This document shows, piece after piece, positions 38,153 to 47,180 of a DNA stretch of 64,000 bases. The notes below the pieces were generated by a model. The model did no database searches. It had not been told where the DNA came from and was given only the letters and a program-made list of their open reading frames with translations. Within the stretch, counting starts at the first letter, position 1; each line of letters starts with the position of its first letter. Position numbers and translations under genes: made by a program. The DNA is taken from positions 62,001 through 126,000 of the forward strand of contig DASXVO010000081.1 of assembly GCA_036504215.1 (NCBI GenBank), written 5' to 3'. The stretch is from Vicinamibacterales bacterium. GTDB lineage: Bacteria; Acidobacteriota; Vicinamibacteria; Vicinamibacterales; Fen-181.

Positions 38153-38877
38153 TAATAGATCATGTCCCCCGTCAGGAACGCCTTCGTGCGCGGATCGGCG
38201 GGATGGTCGATCAAGTCGGCTGTGGGCCCGGATTCCACGATCTGGCCGTCGAGCAGAAGTGCGGCGCGGGTCGTCAGCCGGCGCGCCTGGAAGATCTGGT
38301 GCGTGGCCAGGACGATCGTCACGCCCCTTGCCTGCTGTTCGCGGACGAGGTCCTCTACGAGACGGACGTTCCGCGGGTCGAGATTCGCTGTGGGCTCGTC
38401 GAGGAGGAGGATCTCGGGGCTGAAGGCCAGCGCCCGGCCAAGCGCGACGCGCTGGACCTCCCCGCCAGAGAGGGTGCGCGCCGGTTCGTCGGCGAGCGGC
38501 GTGAGACCGAGCGCGTCGAGCAACTGCGCCACGCGCGCTTGGTGATCGTCCCGTCCACGCAGGCGGATGCCGTAGGCGATGTTCGCGCGAACCGAACGGT
38601 CGAGCACGATGGGACGCTGGAACACCGTGGTCACGCGCCGGCGCAGCTCGAGCGGCGCTGACGGCGCCACGGCCTCGCCATGGAAGCGCAGCGCGCCGTC
38701 TGTCGGGCATTCCAGGAACTGGAGCAGACGCAGCAACGTGCTCTTCCCCGCTCCGCTCGGGCCGATGATCGCCAGCGTCTCCCCGCGGCGGATCTCGAAC
38801 TCGCCAATGTCGAGTACCACGCGGTCACCATAGCGGTGGCGGATCGAATCGAGGCGATAGACGATGTTGGGGGACAT
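38152..38877 (-). CDS. tupC: Tungstate ABC transporter ATPase TupC
   Basis: 241 residues. Walker A GPSGAGKST, Q-loop FQRPIVLDRSV, signature LSGGEVQRVALG, Walker B ILLLDEPTANLD, switch His in ATHQIFQARRL. The FQRP and THQ variants are usual for the tungstate/TupC group. Start ATG 38877 overlaps the permease stop (TGATG). Confidence 0.9.
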   Translation of the reverse strand: MSPNIVYRLDSIRHRYGDRVVLDIGEFEIRRGETLAIIGPSGAGKSTLLRLLQFLECPTDGALRFHGEAVAPSAPLELRRRVTTVFQRPIVLDRSVRANIAYGIRLRGRDDHQARVAQLLDALGLTPLADEPARTLSGGEVQRVALGRALAFSPEILLLDEPTANLDPRNVRLVEDLVREQQARGVTIVLATHQIFQARRLTTRAALLLDGQIVESGPTADLIDHPADPRTKAFLTGDMIY

Positions 38878-39545
38878 CACGAGTCGCGGAACCGGCCCTG
38901 GAGCCGGAGAAGGAGGATATTGGCCGCGAAGGCCACGGCAATCAGGGTGATGCCGAGCGCCATCGCCATCGCGAAGTCGCCCTGCCGTGTGTAGAGCACG
39001 ATGGCGGTCGTCAGCACGCGCGTCTGTCCGTCGATGTTTCCGCCGACGAGCATCACCGCCCCGACCTCGGAGATGATCCCGCCGAACGCCGCCACGATCG
39101 CCGCCGTCACGCCCACGCGAGCCTCGCGCACGACCGTCCACGCGGTCTGGCTGCGCGACGCGCCGAGGGCCGTGACCTGCACGCGCACGGCCCGGTCCAC
39201 CCCGGCGACGGCGCTCATCGTGAGTCCGGCCACCAGCGGAAACGCGATGACCGTCTGCGCCACGATCATGGCCGCCGGCGTGAACAGCCATCCAAGCGCA
39301 CCGAACGGTCCGCTGCGGGACAGCGCGATGTAGACGAACAGGCCGACGACGACGGGCGGCAAGCCCATACCCGTGTAGAGCGCCAGCGTCACGACCCGCT
39401 GCCCGCGGAACCGGACGAGGCCGAGCAGCGCACCAATCGGGACGCCGGTGAGCGTCGCAACGAGCAGCGCCGCGCCGGTCACGCGGAGCGTGAGCGCTAT
39501 GATCTGCAGCAGTTCGGGACGCTGGAATTCGGTGAGCACGCTCAT
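38877..39545 (-). CDS. tupB: Tungstate ABC transporter permease TupB
   Basis: 222 residues, five to six membrane segments, with the coupling motif EAA-like ALGASRSQTAWTVVREARVGVTAAIVAAFGGIISEVGAVMLVGGNI typical of the TupB family. One base after the stop of tupA. Confidence 0.9.
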   Translation of the reverse strand: MSVLTEFQRPELLQIIALTLRVTGAALLVATLTGVPIGALLGLVRFRGQRVVTLALYTGMGLPPVVVGLFVYIALSRSGPFGALGWLFTPAAMIVAQTVIAFPLVAGLTMSAVAGVDRAVRVQVTALGASRSQTAWTVVREARVGVTAAIVAAFGGIISEVGAVMLVGGNIDGQTRVLTTAIVLYTRQGDFAMAMALGITLIAVAFAANILLLRLQGRFRDS

Positions 39546-39546
39546 G

Positions 39547-41127
39547 CTACCGTCCCGGCGGGACGACTTCGATCGTCCTCACCCAGTGCGAGTAGCGTCC
39601 GGCGAACTGGTCGGGACCGACGACGAGTTGCAGCAACCCCTCACGTCCACCCATGAGCCGGCCGTCCCGCTCATAGGCGAGCAGCACGACTTCCCGACCG
39701 ACGGGTGCCTTGTAGCCGTCCCCCTTCGCCGACCGTGACGGCTTCGACAGCCAGCCGACCAGCGCCTCGACGTCGACGCGACTCAGTTGCGCGTCCGTGT
39801 ACCCGTTGAGCCCGCCGTGCGCCTCGCGACCGGTCCTGAGGATGGTGACCATCCGTTCGACGGGCCACGTCCGACCCGCCAGAGAAGGCGCCGGCCTCTT
39901 GCCGGCGGGCGCCGACCCTTCGCCTTCCACGCCATGGCATTCGTTGCAGCCCTTCACGTTGTAGAGCGCGGCACCGCGCGGCACCGACGCAAACAGTTCC
40001 GCCCACCAGATCGTCGCCGTCCATCCATCGCTGCTCGTCACGACGATGCGGTCGTTGGCGTGCCTGGTGTCCGCCACGCCGGAGTCGGCGGCCAGGAGGA
40101 GGTCCTTCAGCGCCACACCCGTCCAGGTGCGCGGCGCAATCGGGCCGATCTTCACACCGGTCACGTCGTAGTTCGCGAGCGTCGCCTTCGGCATCGTGCG
40201 CAGTTCGGCTAGCGGAAACGTACGGGACCTCGCACCCACCTTGACCGTCACGTCTCGGGTGGTCTTCGTCTCGTCCGAGTCCGGGTAGAAGAGCGGCTGG
40301 CCGAAGCGCTTCACTCCGAACTCACCGATCGCGCGCTGCGTCTCGGCGGACAACAGCCAATCGACGAACTGTGTCGCAAGGGCGAACTGCACGCCAGGGT
40401 GCGTGTCCGGGCTGACGGCCATCACGCCGTACGGGTTGCGGAGGCTGGCGTCGCGATTCTCGGCCAGTGTCCTGCCGCCCACGAGCACGCGCAGGCCCTG
40501 CAGTTTGTCGCGCATCGACAGCCAGGTGCCGCGATCGGTGAGCGTGTACGCCTTCTGCTCGCGCGCGACCATCAGCGTCTCGCCCATGCCTTGTCCCAGC
40601 GACCGGTACCACGGGCCCGACGGTGAAATCTTCGCGCCGGCCCAGACGCCGAGTTCAGCCGTGTGCGTGCCCGACTTGTCGCCGCGGCTGACAAATGGCG
40701 CCTGCGCACGAGCGATTGCCGTCAACGCCTCGCGCGCCTGCGCCAGCGTCCCGATCTTCGCCGGATCGTCGACGGGTCCGACGATGACGAAGTCGTTGTA
40801 CATCACGTCGTGGCGGTCCCTGGCGTGACGCTCGGCCACGAACTGCTCCTCGGCCTTCCGGCCGTGTACGAGCACGACGTCGGCATCGCCTCTGCGGCCA
40901 ATCTCGAGCGCCTGGCCTGTGCCGACAGCGATGACGTCCACGCGGCAGCCGCAGATCTTCTCGAACGTGGGGAGAATCGCCTGCAGCAAGCCCGAGTCGG
41001 CGGTGCTGGTTGTCGTCGCGAGGCGCAGCACATCTGGAGCCGGTGCGGCGTGGCCGGCGACTGCGCCACCGACGAGCGCCGCGACGAGCGATGTGAGGAC
41101 GAGGCACGAGAGCCGGATGCGAGTCAT
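39547..41127 (-). CDS. tupA: TupA fused to Mo-domain with nested cytochrome c
   Basis: 526 residues, against ~270 for ordinary TupA. Signal peptide (LVLTSLVAALVGGAVAG). Residues 33-285: tungstate-binding protein with TTTSTADSG (39-47), SRGDKSGTH and NPYGVMAVSP. Residues 290-522: an oxidoreductase molybdopterin-binding (SUOX-like) fold, TFPLAELRTMP, TWTGVALKDLL, IVVTSSDGWTATI ... VVLLAYERDGRLMG, LQLVVGPD and HWVRTIEVV. That fold is split at ~385-470 by a monohaem cytochrome domain with CNECH (394-398); the usual distal Met region is GGLNGYTD. The SUOX active-site Cys is not visible. A periplasmic tungstate receptor joined to a redox module. Confidence 0.85.
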   Translation of the reverse strand: MTRIRLSCLVLTSLVAALVGGAVAGHAAPAPDVLRLATTTSTADSGLLQAILPTFEKICGCRVDVIAVGTGQALEIGRRGDADVVLVHGRKAEEQFVAERHARDRHDVMYNDFVIVGPVDDPAKIGTLAQAREALTAIARAQAPFVSRGDKSGTHTAELGVWAGAKISPSGPWYRSLGQGMGETLMVAREQKAYTLTDRGTWLSMRDKLQGLRVLVGGRTLAENRDASLRNPYGVMAVSPDTHPGVQFALATQFVDWLLSAETQRAIGEFGVKRFGQPLFYPDSDETKTTRDVTVKVGARSRTFPLAELRTMPKATLANYDVTGVKIGPIAPRTWTGVALKDLLLAADSGVADTRHANDRIVVTSSDGWTATIWWAELFASVPRGAALYNVKGCNECHGVEGEGSAPAGKRPAPSLAGRTWPVERMVTILRTGREAHGGLNGYTDAQLSRVDVEALVGWLSKPSRSAKGDGYKAPVGREVVLLAYERDGRLMGGREGLLQLVVGPDQFAGRYSHWVRTIEVVPPGR

Positions 41128-41502
41128 GAGCGTTGGCCAGAATCAGGATGCTGAGTGCGCGCCGAGCCGGACCGGCGGGCCGAGAGTGCAACAGGGCTTT
41201 GTACCGAGCGGCGGGCAGTTCTGTCAAAGTGGATACGTCAGAACGATCGATTCTCAGCGGTTTTTGTCGATTCTCTCTTCCCCTTCCTCCTTCATCCTTC
41301 CTCCTTCATCCTTCCTCCTTCCTCCTTCCTCCTTCCTCCTTCATCCTTCATCCTTCATCCTTTCTTCTTCCCTCTTCCTCCTTCCTCCTTCATCCTTCCT
41401 CCTTCATCCTTCATCCTTTCTTCTTCCCCCCTTCCTCCTTCATCCTCCGCTGGTTTTGGAGTAGGATCCCGGCTGTTCCACACTGCCAACATGGAGTGTC
41501 CC
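41128..41502. other. Intergenic between tupA and amidohydrolase
   Basis: No gene seen. Most of it is the 7-base-period array at 41284-41447. The promoters of two divergent genes must lie here, but I cannot place them. Confidence 0.6.
41284..41447. repeat. 7-base-period array, TTCMTCC type
   Basis: About 23 units, mostly TTCCTCC and TTCATCC, a pure pyrimidine tract on the plus strand. The period is not a multiple of three, so it is not coding although all frames stay open. Confidence 0.9.
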
Positions 41503-42822
41503 ATGCGCCTTCGCTCGGTTCTCGTTGCAGCGTCGCTCGTTGGCGTCAGCGGTCTGGCACTTGGTGTTGTCGAGGGGCAGGCGCCGGCCAGCGTCTTGCT
41601 GAGGCCAGCGCGCGTTTTCGATGGGAGCGGCGGGCCCGCGCACGACGGATGGGTCGTGTTGGTGACTGGCAGGAAGATCGCTGTTGCAGGGCCCGCGGCC
41701 AACGTCCAGATGCCGGCCGGCTCGACGGTCATCGATCTGCCCGGCGCCACGCTGCTGCCGGGCCTCATCGATGCGCACTCGCACATCTTCCTGCACCCCT
41801 ACAGCGAAACGCTCTGGAACGACCAGGTGCTCAAGGAACCGATCGCGTACCGGACGATCGCGGCGGCTATCCATTGCGAGCGAACGCTGAAAGCCGGGTT
41901 CACGACCTTGCGCGATCTCGGCACCGAGGGCGCGGGGTACGCGGACATCTCGGTCCAACGCGCGATAGACGAGGGCCGCATCCCGGGGCCCCGCCTCTTC
42001 GTCGCGACGCTCGCCATCGTGGCCACGTCCAGCTACGGGCCGGGGCCGCGCGGCTTTGCGCCCGACCTGATCCTGCCGAAGGGCGCGCAGGAAGCGAGCG
42101 GCACCGCGGAGATTCTGCGGGCGGTTCGCGATCAGGTCGGGCACGGCGCCAACTGGGTGAAGGTCTACGCGGACTACGGTCGCGGTCCCAATGGCACGCC
42201 AGCGCCCACGTTCTCGCTCGACGAGTTGAAGGTGCTGGTGGACGAGGCACACAGCGCCGGCCGCCCGGTTGCCGCGCACGCGACGACCGCCGAAGGGATG
42301 CGGCGGGCGGTCCTGGCCGGCGTGCAGACGATCGAGCACGGCTACGGCGGCACCGAGGAGGTGTTCCGGCTGATGCAGGAGCGAGGCGTCGCCTGGTTCC
42401 CCACGCTCGCCACGGAAGAGGCCTACTCTCAGTATTTCCAGGGCTACAAGCCGGGCGTGACGCCGCCGACGGCCGACATGGAGCGTGTCAGCCAGGCCTT
42501 CCGCATCGCGTTGAAGCTGGGCGTCATCATCGGCCTGGGCAGCGATGTCGGTGTGTTCGCCCACGGCGAGAACTACCGCGAACTGGAGTGGATGGTCCGG
42601 GACGGCATGACGCCGGCACAGGCGCTTCGCGCGGCCACGGCCGTGAACGCCAAGGTCCTCGGAAAGGGCGAGGAGTTCGGCCGGATCGCGCCGGGCCTGC
42701 TCGCCGACCTCGTCGCCGTGGCAGGCGATCCCACGCGAGACATCTCGGCCACGCGAAATGTGCGCATGGTGATGAAGGACGGGGCAGTGGTGCATAATGT
42801 CGGGCAGCCTGGAGCGCGATGA
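41503..42822 (+). CDS. Secreted amidohydrolase
   Basis: 439 residues from ATG 41503 (GGAGTG just upstream; ATG 41491 is an alternative). Signal peptide ([15 protein letters not shown]). Same metallohydrolase family as the gene at 16819: [31 protein letters not shown] and GLGSDVG supply the metal-site His and Asp residues. Imidazolonepropionase-like; a dipeptidase role is possible. Its stop overlaps the next gene's start. Confidence 0.87.
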   Translation: MRLRSVLVAASLVGVSGLALGVVEGQAPASVLLRPARVFDGSGGPAHDGWVVLVTGRKIAVAGPAANVQMPAGSTVIDLPGATLLPGLIDAHSHIFLHPYSETLWNDQVLKEPIAYRTIAAAIHCERTLKAGFTTLRDLGTEGAGYADISVQRAIDEGRIPGPRLFVATLAIVATSSYGPGPRGFAPDLILPKGAQEASGTAEILRAVRDQVGHGANWVKVYADYGRGPNGTPAPTFSLDELKVLVDEAHSAGRPVAAHATTAEGMRRAVLAGVQTIEHGYGGTEEVFRLMQERGVAWFPTLATEEAYSQYFQGYKPGVTPPTADMERVSQAFRIALKLGVIIGLGSDVGVFAHGENYRELEWMVRDGMTPAQALRAATAVNAKVLGKGEEFGRIAPGLLADLVAVAGDPTRDISATRNVRMVMKDGAVVHNVGQPGAR

Positions 42823-43568
42823 TGACTTCCCAAGAAGAAACCGTTGTGCTGTGGTCGCTTCGCGGGCACGGCCGCGACGTGCGCTGCCTCCGCCAGCGGA
42901 CACGCGTCGGACTCGAACTGCGCGTGCTCTGGGGCGATGAACTGTTCCTGACGGAGACCTTCAAGGATTCCGAGCGCCTCATGACCCGCGCGGACGAGTT
43001 CCGATCGACGCTGGAAGCGCGGGGGTGGCGGCGGATGGTGGGAGAGGAATCGGCCCCGCCATCACCCGGCGCCTGGTTGTCCGATGGCCCGCTCGGCGTC
43101 GAGCCTGAAGAAGACGCGGAACTTCCCCCAGTCTCCGACCACTACTATTCCTCGCCGGACGCGGGCCGGCGGCCGACTGTGCTCATCGTGGACGACGAGA
43201 CGACCGTGCGGTCGTTCCTGCGGAGCTATCTGGAAGAGGCGGACTACGCCGTCTGCGAGGCGGGCGACGTGGACAGCGCGTTGAGCGCGCTCGACGACAC
43301 GCCGGTGGACGCGGTCGTCCTCGATGTGCGGATGCCGGATCCCATGGGGTGGGGCCGCACGGGCCTGGAGGTCCTGGCGTTCATCCGCCTGCACGCCGCG
43401 TTTGCCGCGTTGCCCGTGCTCGTGCTGACGGGACACGCTCTCGAGATCGAGGAGCAGGACTTGATCCGGCGTCACCGCGCGCACCTCTTCCTCAAACCCG
43501 ACGGCTATCGAACGCTGCTGCTCAGGCTGGATCAGCTGACGGGCCGGCGCGAAATCAATCGGCACTGA
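42819..43568 (+). CDS. Response regulator with N-terminal unknown module
   Basis: 249 residues, soluble. Residues 10-75 ([55 protein letters not shown]) form a compact module I cannot name. After a Pro-rich linker, residues 119-240 are a receiver domain: VDDE pocket, phospho-acceptor Asp169 in [10 protein letters not shown], Thr204 in VLTGH and Lys226 in FLKPDG. No output domain, so signalling is by protein contact or phosphorelay. Translationally coupled to the amidohydrolase (ATGATGA). Confidence 0.8.
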   Translation: MMTSQEETVVLWSLRGHGRDVRCLRQRTRVGLELRVLWGDELFLTETFKDSERLMTRADEFRSTLEARGWRRMVGEESAPPSPGAWLSDGPLGVEPEEDAELPPVSDHYYSSPDAGRRPTVLIVDDETTVRSFLRSYLEEADYAVCEAGDVDSALSALDDTPVDAVVLDVRMPDPMGWGRTGLEVLAFIRLHAAFAALPVLVLTGHALEIEEQDLIRRHRAHLFLKPDGYRTLLLRLDQLTGRREINRH

Positions 43569-43613
43569 CCGCGGGCCGGGGCTTCGCGGCTGGCGGCTCC
43601 GGGCTGCAGATCC

Positions 43614-43662
43614 CTGGCTCCTGGCTCCTGGCTCCTGACTCCTGACTCTTGACTCTTGATTT
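43614..43662. repeat. 7-base-period array, CTGRCTC type
   Basis: CTGGCTC x3, CTGACTC x2, TTGACTC, TTGATTT: seven contiguous units ending 14 bases before the next ATG. Confidence 0.85.
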
Positions 43663-43676
43663 CATTGGAGACGACG

Positions 43677-44819
43677 ATGACCGATCGACGGGACTTCTTC
43701 AAGACTTCCGCACTCGTGGCGGCGTCGGTGATGGCACCTGGCGGTGCCCGCTGGGCGGAGGCCCAGGCCGCGGCACCAGCGGGCGGGCGGGCGTCCGGCA
43801 GGATGACGCTCACGTACAAGCCCTTCACCGCGCAGCTTCGTCACGTCTTCACGATTGCCTTGTCCTCGCGCAGCACCACGCCGGGCATGCTCACCGAGAT
43901 TGCCTACAACGGTGTCGTCGGGTACGGCGAATCGTCCATGCCACCGTATCTCGGGGAAACACAGGAGAGCTGCGCGGCATTCCTGGCAAAGGTCAATCTC
44001 TCGAAGTACCCGAATCCCTTCGAACTCGAGACGATCCTCGCAGACATCGACGCGATTGCGCCCGGCAATTCGGCCGCCAAGGCGGCGGTCGACATCGCCC
44101 TGCACGATCTCGTCGGTCGGCTGATGAACCAGCCCTGGTACAACATCTGGGGATTCAATCAGGCGCAGACTCCGTTTACGAGCTTCACCATCGGCATCGA
44201 CACGCCCGACGTCGTGCGCAAGAAGGTGCAGGAGGCCGCCGAGTTCAAGGTGCTCAAGGTGAAGCTCGGGCGGGACAACGACCACGAGATGATCGAGACC
44301 ATCCGATCGGTCACGAACAAACCGTTGACCGCGGATGCGAACCAAGGCTGGAAGGACCGCCAGAAGGCGCTCGACGAGGTCGCCTGGTTGAAGGAGCGGA
44401 ATACCCTGTTTGTCGAGCAGCCCTTCCCCAAGGAGGCTCCGCTCGAGGACTTCGCGTGGCTGACCGAGCGAAGTCCGCTGCCGATCATCGCCGATGAGTC
44501 GTGCCAGCGGCTCGCGGATGTCAAGAAGCTGCATGGAGCCGTCTCGGGCATCAACATCAAGCTGATGAAGTCGACCGGCATGCGGGAAGCGCACAAGATG
44601 ATCGTCCTGGCGCGCGCCCTCAAGATGAAGGTGATGTTGGGGTGCATGACGGAAACCTCGTGCGCCATCTCCGCGGCGTCGCATCTCTCGCCGATGGTCG
44701 ATTGGGCCGACCTCGACGGCGCGCTGCTCATCAGCAACGATCCGTTCAAGGGCACGACGGTCGTGGATGGGAAGGTCACCCTGGGCCCGGTTCCTGGCGT
44801 TGGGGTGACCAAGCTGTAG
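43677..44819 (+). CDS. Dipeptide epimerase, enolase superfamily
   Basis: 380 residues. Tat signal DRRDFFKTSALVAAS, so it works in the periplasm. Muconate-lactonising/enolase-type barrel with the epimerase residues: KVKLG (KxK), metal ligands in DANQGW, VEQP and ADES, and the opposite Lys in INIKLMK. This set fits L-Ala-D/L-Glu-type dipeptide epimerases of cell-wall peptide recycling. RBS GGAG. Confidence 0.87.
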   Translation: MTDRRDFFKTSALVAASVMAPGGARWAEAQAAAPAGGRASGRMTLTYKPFTAQLRHVFTIALSSRSTTPGMLTEIAYNGVVGYGESSMPPYLGETQESCAAFLAKVNLSKYPNPFELETILADIDAIAPGNSAAKAAVDIALHDLVGRLMNQPWYNIWGFNQAQTPFTSFTIGIDTPDVVRKKVQEAAEFKVLKVKLGRDNDHEMIETIRSVTNKPLTADANQGWKDRQKALDEVAWLKERNTLFVEQPFPKEAPLEDFAWLTERSPLPIIADESCQRLADVKKLHGAVSGINIKLMKSTGMREAHKMIVLARALKMKVMLGCMTETSCAISAASHLSPMVDWADLDGALLISNDPFKGTTVVDGKVTLGPVPGVGVTKL

Positions 44820-44822
44820 ACC

Positions 44823-44915
44823 CTGGTGGCCGCGGGCACGGAGGCCCGCGACCATTGGATCTTGCACGGTGGTGGCGGGCTTTCCGCCCGCCGACCACGT
44901 CTCGTGCGTTGCCGG
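44823..44915. repeat. Two palindromic repeats, CGGGC family
   Basis: GTGGCCGCGGGC...GCCCGCGACCA and GGTGGCGGGCTTTCCGCCCGCCGACCAC, each able to form a hairpin, one after the other downstream of the epimerase gene. A second palindromic family distinct from the GGGCACGGGCG element. May also terminate transcription. Confidence 0.65.
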
Positions 44916-44956
44916 CCAGGCGAGCCGGTGCTAAAATCAGAGGTTCCAGTCGTTAC

Positions 44957-45032
44957 GGTGGGTATAGCTCAGTGGCAGAGCGCCGGACTGTGGCTCCGGA
45001 AGTCGCGGGTTCGAACCCCGTTACCCACCCCA
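44957..45032 (+). tRNA. tRNA-His (anticodon GTG)
   Basis: Acceptor arms GTGGGTA/TACCCAC with the extra G at -1 (44957), anticodon loop CTGTGGC, T arm GGTTCGAACCC, encoded CCA. Its 3' half is duplicated at 48576-48633. Confidence 0.96.
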
Positions 45033-45375
45033 ACTTCCTCGCAACAAAATGAAGCGTTTGGCAAGTTTGCCAAAGTTATGGACTTTGGTCATGGACTTGA
45101 CGCGCTTCAGTTTTCTAGGAAAACCGCCCGTTGCGTTCTCGGTCGCTGGCCGTCACAGGCACGCTCCCGACGCCCGCCTTGGCCTACTTCGGCGTCGAGT
45201 TCGATGCCGAGAGGTGTCTGCTTTCCGCGCCAGACTCTTGTTCGATGACGCGGAAAGACGATACGACGTGGTTCACCGACCATCCCAAGTGGCTGGCCCA
45301 CTGGACAGGCGCAATCTTGCGATGAATGTTGATTGCGAAACGTCCGGCCAACTATGGGAGAGTAGAATACGGCCG
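45033..45375. other. Left end of the tRNA-His island, no gene seen
   Basis: The HEPN gene's frame stays open across this stretch but its composition before ATG 45376 is not protein-like. A short open stretch (45131-45325) shows no recognisable pattern. It may be remains of a lost integrase gene; nothing supports a call. Confidence 0.4.
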
Positions 45376-46386
45376 ATGGCAGGTACGAACAGCATACGTA
45401 CGGTCGCTTCGGCTTGGTCTCGATTCACAATCAACGGGCTCGCGGTCGCTCCGAATGTTGTCGGGGCGTGTCACCGCCTGACGGTTCGGAACACGGCCGT
45501 GGAGATTCGGTTGCCGAACCTTCCACCGGATAAGCCTCGTCAAGTCGAGGTGTGGGAAAACGAACGAATCGTCTGTACGGCATGGCAACGTGGGACGCCT
45601 CTCTATATTCAGGTCTGTGCCGTCGATGTGGTCGTCCATGCGGCGCAGAGCGTTCAGATTCCGCCGCTGGCGCTCCAGTCCGTCAATACGACTCTGTTTG
45701 ACCAGAAGGCGCGTCACCGATTAGACAACATCGTCGCTGGTGCGCAGCAGGTGGCGACGGATGCAGTTGACTGGTGGTTGCGGACGCTTCGCTGGAAGAC
45801 TCTCAACGGGAGCATTGGCCAGAGAGAAGTTGCGGGGGCGGACAGCGGATGGGGAACGTACCTCATGGATGCTCACACCGAGGCACGGTTCTACACGCCC
45901 GCTTGCGTAATCAACTTACCCGCTGACAATCCGGTGACCAAGCGCCAGTGGAACCGGGCCGGACGGTCACTGGCGAAAGCAGAAGTCGCACCCGTATGGT
46001 TCGACTTCATGTTCGACGGCGAACATAGGATCAAGTCCGGAGACCTGCACGGTGGCATTCTCTGCCTGGCGATAGCCTCGGAAACGGTCATCAGGGCCCT
46101 GATGACAAGGCATCTAAGACTCCCGACTAACCAGCACTTCCGGTCGATGACGGATTTTCTGAACATCCGGCAGATTTTGGACAAATGGCATCATCTCGGG
46201 TATTGGGACGCACAGTGGCAAGCGGCTATAGACCTGCCCACACTGAAGAGCCTGTTTGAACTCCGGAACGCGGTAGCGCATCGCGGGACGACGCGCTTGG
46301 ACGCTGCCGCGTGCCGCGACATCGCGAAAGTAGTCCGGACGTTTGTTGCTAAAGCCGCGCCAGCAGCGGACAAACTGTCCGGCTGA
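45376..46386 (+). CDS. HEPN-domain protein
   Basis: 336 residues, soluble. N-terminal ~120 residues are a beta-rich part (FTINGLAVAPNVVGACHRLTVRNTAVEIRL, RQVEVWENERIVCTAWQ). The C-terminal helical part has ILCLAIASETVIRALM, FLNIRQILDKWHHLGYWD and LKSLFELRNAVAHRGTTRLD; RNAVAH is the Rx4H motif of HEPN ribonucleases and of HEPN scaffolds. Such domains are common in toxin and defence genes of islands. It may be an RNase; no partner gene is obvious. Start chosen at the first ATG after non-coding sequence. Confidence 0.65.
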   Translation: MAGTNSIRTVASAWSRFTINGLAVAPNVVGACHRLTVRNTAVEIRLPNLPPDKPRQVEVWENERIVCTAWQRGTPLYIQVCAVDVVVHAAQSVQIPPLALQSVNTTLFDQKARHRLDNIVAGAQQVATDAVDWWLRTLRWKTLNGSIGQREVAGADSGWGTYLMDAHTEARFYTPACVINLPADNPVTKRQWNRAGRSLAKAEVAPVWFDFMFDGEHRIKSGDLHGGILCLAIASETVIRALMTRHLRLPTNQHFRSMTDFLNIRQILDKWHHLGYWDAQWQAAIDLPTLKSLFELRNAVAHRGTTRLDAAACRDIAKVVRTFVAKAAPAADKLSG

Positions 46387-46416
46387 GTTCCGGCCATTGG
46401 AAACGGTGGTCAGAGA

Positions 46417-46524
46417 CTACCGCCAGTCGAACTGATTCAGAAGCGCATCACGTTCGGCCGCGATTTCCGCCAGTCGTGCCTTCGCCCCGAGCCGCGCCAG
46501 AGCCTTGATGTCAACCTCGGTCAT
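46417..46524 (-). CDS. 35-residue protein
   Basis: MTEVDIKALARLGAKARL then AEIAAERDALLNQFDWR, amphipathic helix. The ATG lies inside the end of the upstream gene (14-base overlap), so the two are co-translated. Similar short ARLGAxARL helices occur in small proteins of phages and islands; function unknown. Confidence 0.5.
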   Translation of the reverse strand: MTEVDIKALARLGAKARLAEIAAERDALLNQFDWR

Positions 46525-47149
46525 CGTCATCTCCCTGTTCGCCAGCGACCCGAACGTCCACGATGTCACCGGGCAGTTGCTGGTGGTTGTCCTTGCCGCA
46601 TTTCGGACAGTCGAACCGGTAGAAGTTCATCTGCGCGAACCCCGGTGTGTGGGCGCAATCCACCTCAAGCGGTTCGCGGCAATGCCCGCACGCGAACGGA
46701 ACGACGACAGCCCGGCCCGTCTTCGACGGCGGCTCGGCCACCGGCCCGTCGAGAACCGACGCGACGTGAAGCAAGAGCGTGTCGGACGTGCCCGCTGGCG
46801 CTTCGGGTCGTACCGCGTACCAGTGGTCACCCTCAAGTTGCACCCGCAACCGCCACTGCTTGGGCGGCGCGGGCAGGTCGGACAGCTTGAGCCGGATGCG
46901 CTCGATAACCTGCTTGTCGTCAATCTGAACGGTCCTCAATCCTGAGATGGCGCCATCCGCCAGTTCGCGAGCATCGATGTAGGTGTCCTCGTCCTTGTTC
47001 CGTGTGCGGAGGTTCTTCGTCAGGTCAAGGCTGATGTCGAACGGGTCACCGGGACGAGCCATGAAGTCCTCAGCGAACAGCGTGGTCGCGTCGGTGAAGT
47101 CGTAGGACGCATAGACGATGGTCGAAGTCTTCTTGAGGTTTCGCCACAT
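46511..47149 (-). CDS. Zinc-ribbon protein, intact paralogue
   Basis: 212 residues. First ~130: IVYASYDFTDATTLFAEDF, LDLTKNLRTRNKDEDTYIDARELADGAISGLRTVQIDDKQVIERI, WRLRVQLEGDHWYAV, a domain I do not know. C-terminal zinc ribbon CGHC (~155) ... CPKCGK (~187). The neighbour at 47181-47628 is a clear paralogue of the first part. ATG 47149 is preceded by GAGAGGG. Its last codons overlap the 35-residue gene. Confidence 0.6.
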   Translation of the reverse strand: MWRNLKKTSTIVYASYDFTDATTLFAEDFMARPGDPFDISLDLTKNLRTRNKDEDTYIDARELADGAISGLRTVQIDDKQVIERIRLKLSDLPAPPKQWRLRVQLEGDHWYAVRPEAPAGTSDTLLLHVASVLDGPVAEPPSKTGRAVVVPFACGHCREPLEVDCAHTPGFAQMNFYRFDCPKCGKDNHQQLPGDIVDVRVAGEQGDDDDRG

Positions 47150-47180
47150 GGTACCCTCTCGCTGTCAGCGGTCTGCTGCC

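Noticed and set aside
41155-41490. Upstream extension of the amidohydrolase through repeats such as [10 protein letters not shown].
   Set aside because: It is the 7-base array read in an always-open frame; the signal peptide begins at 41503.
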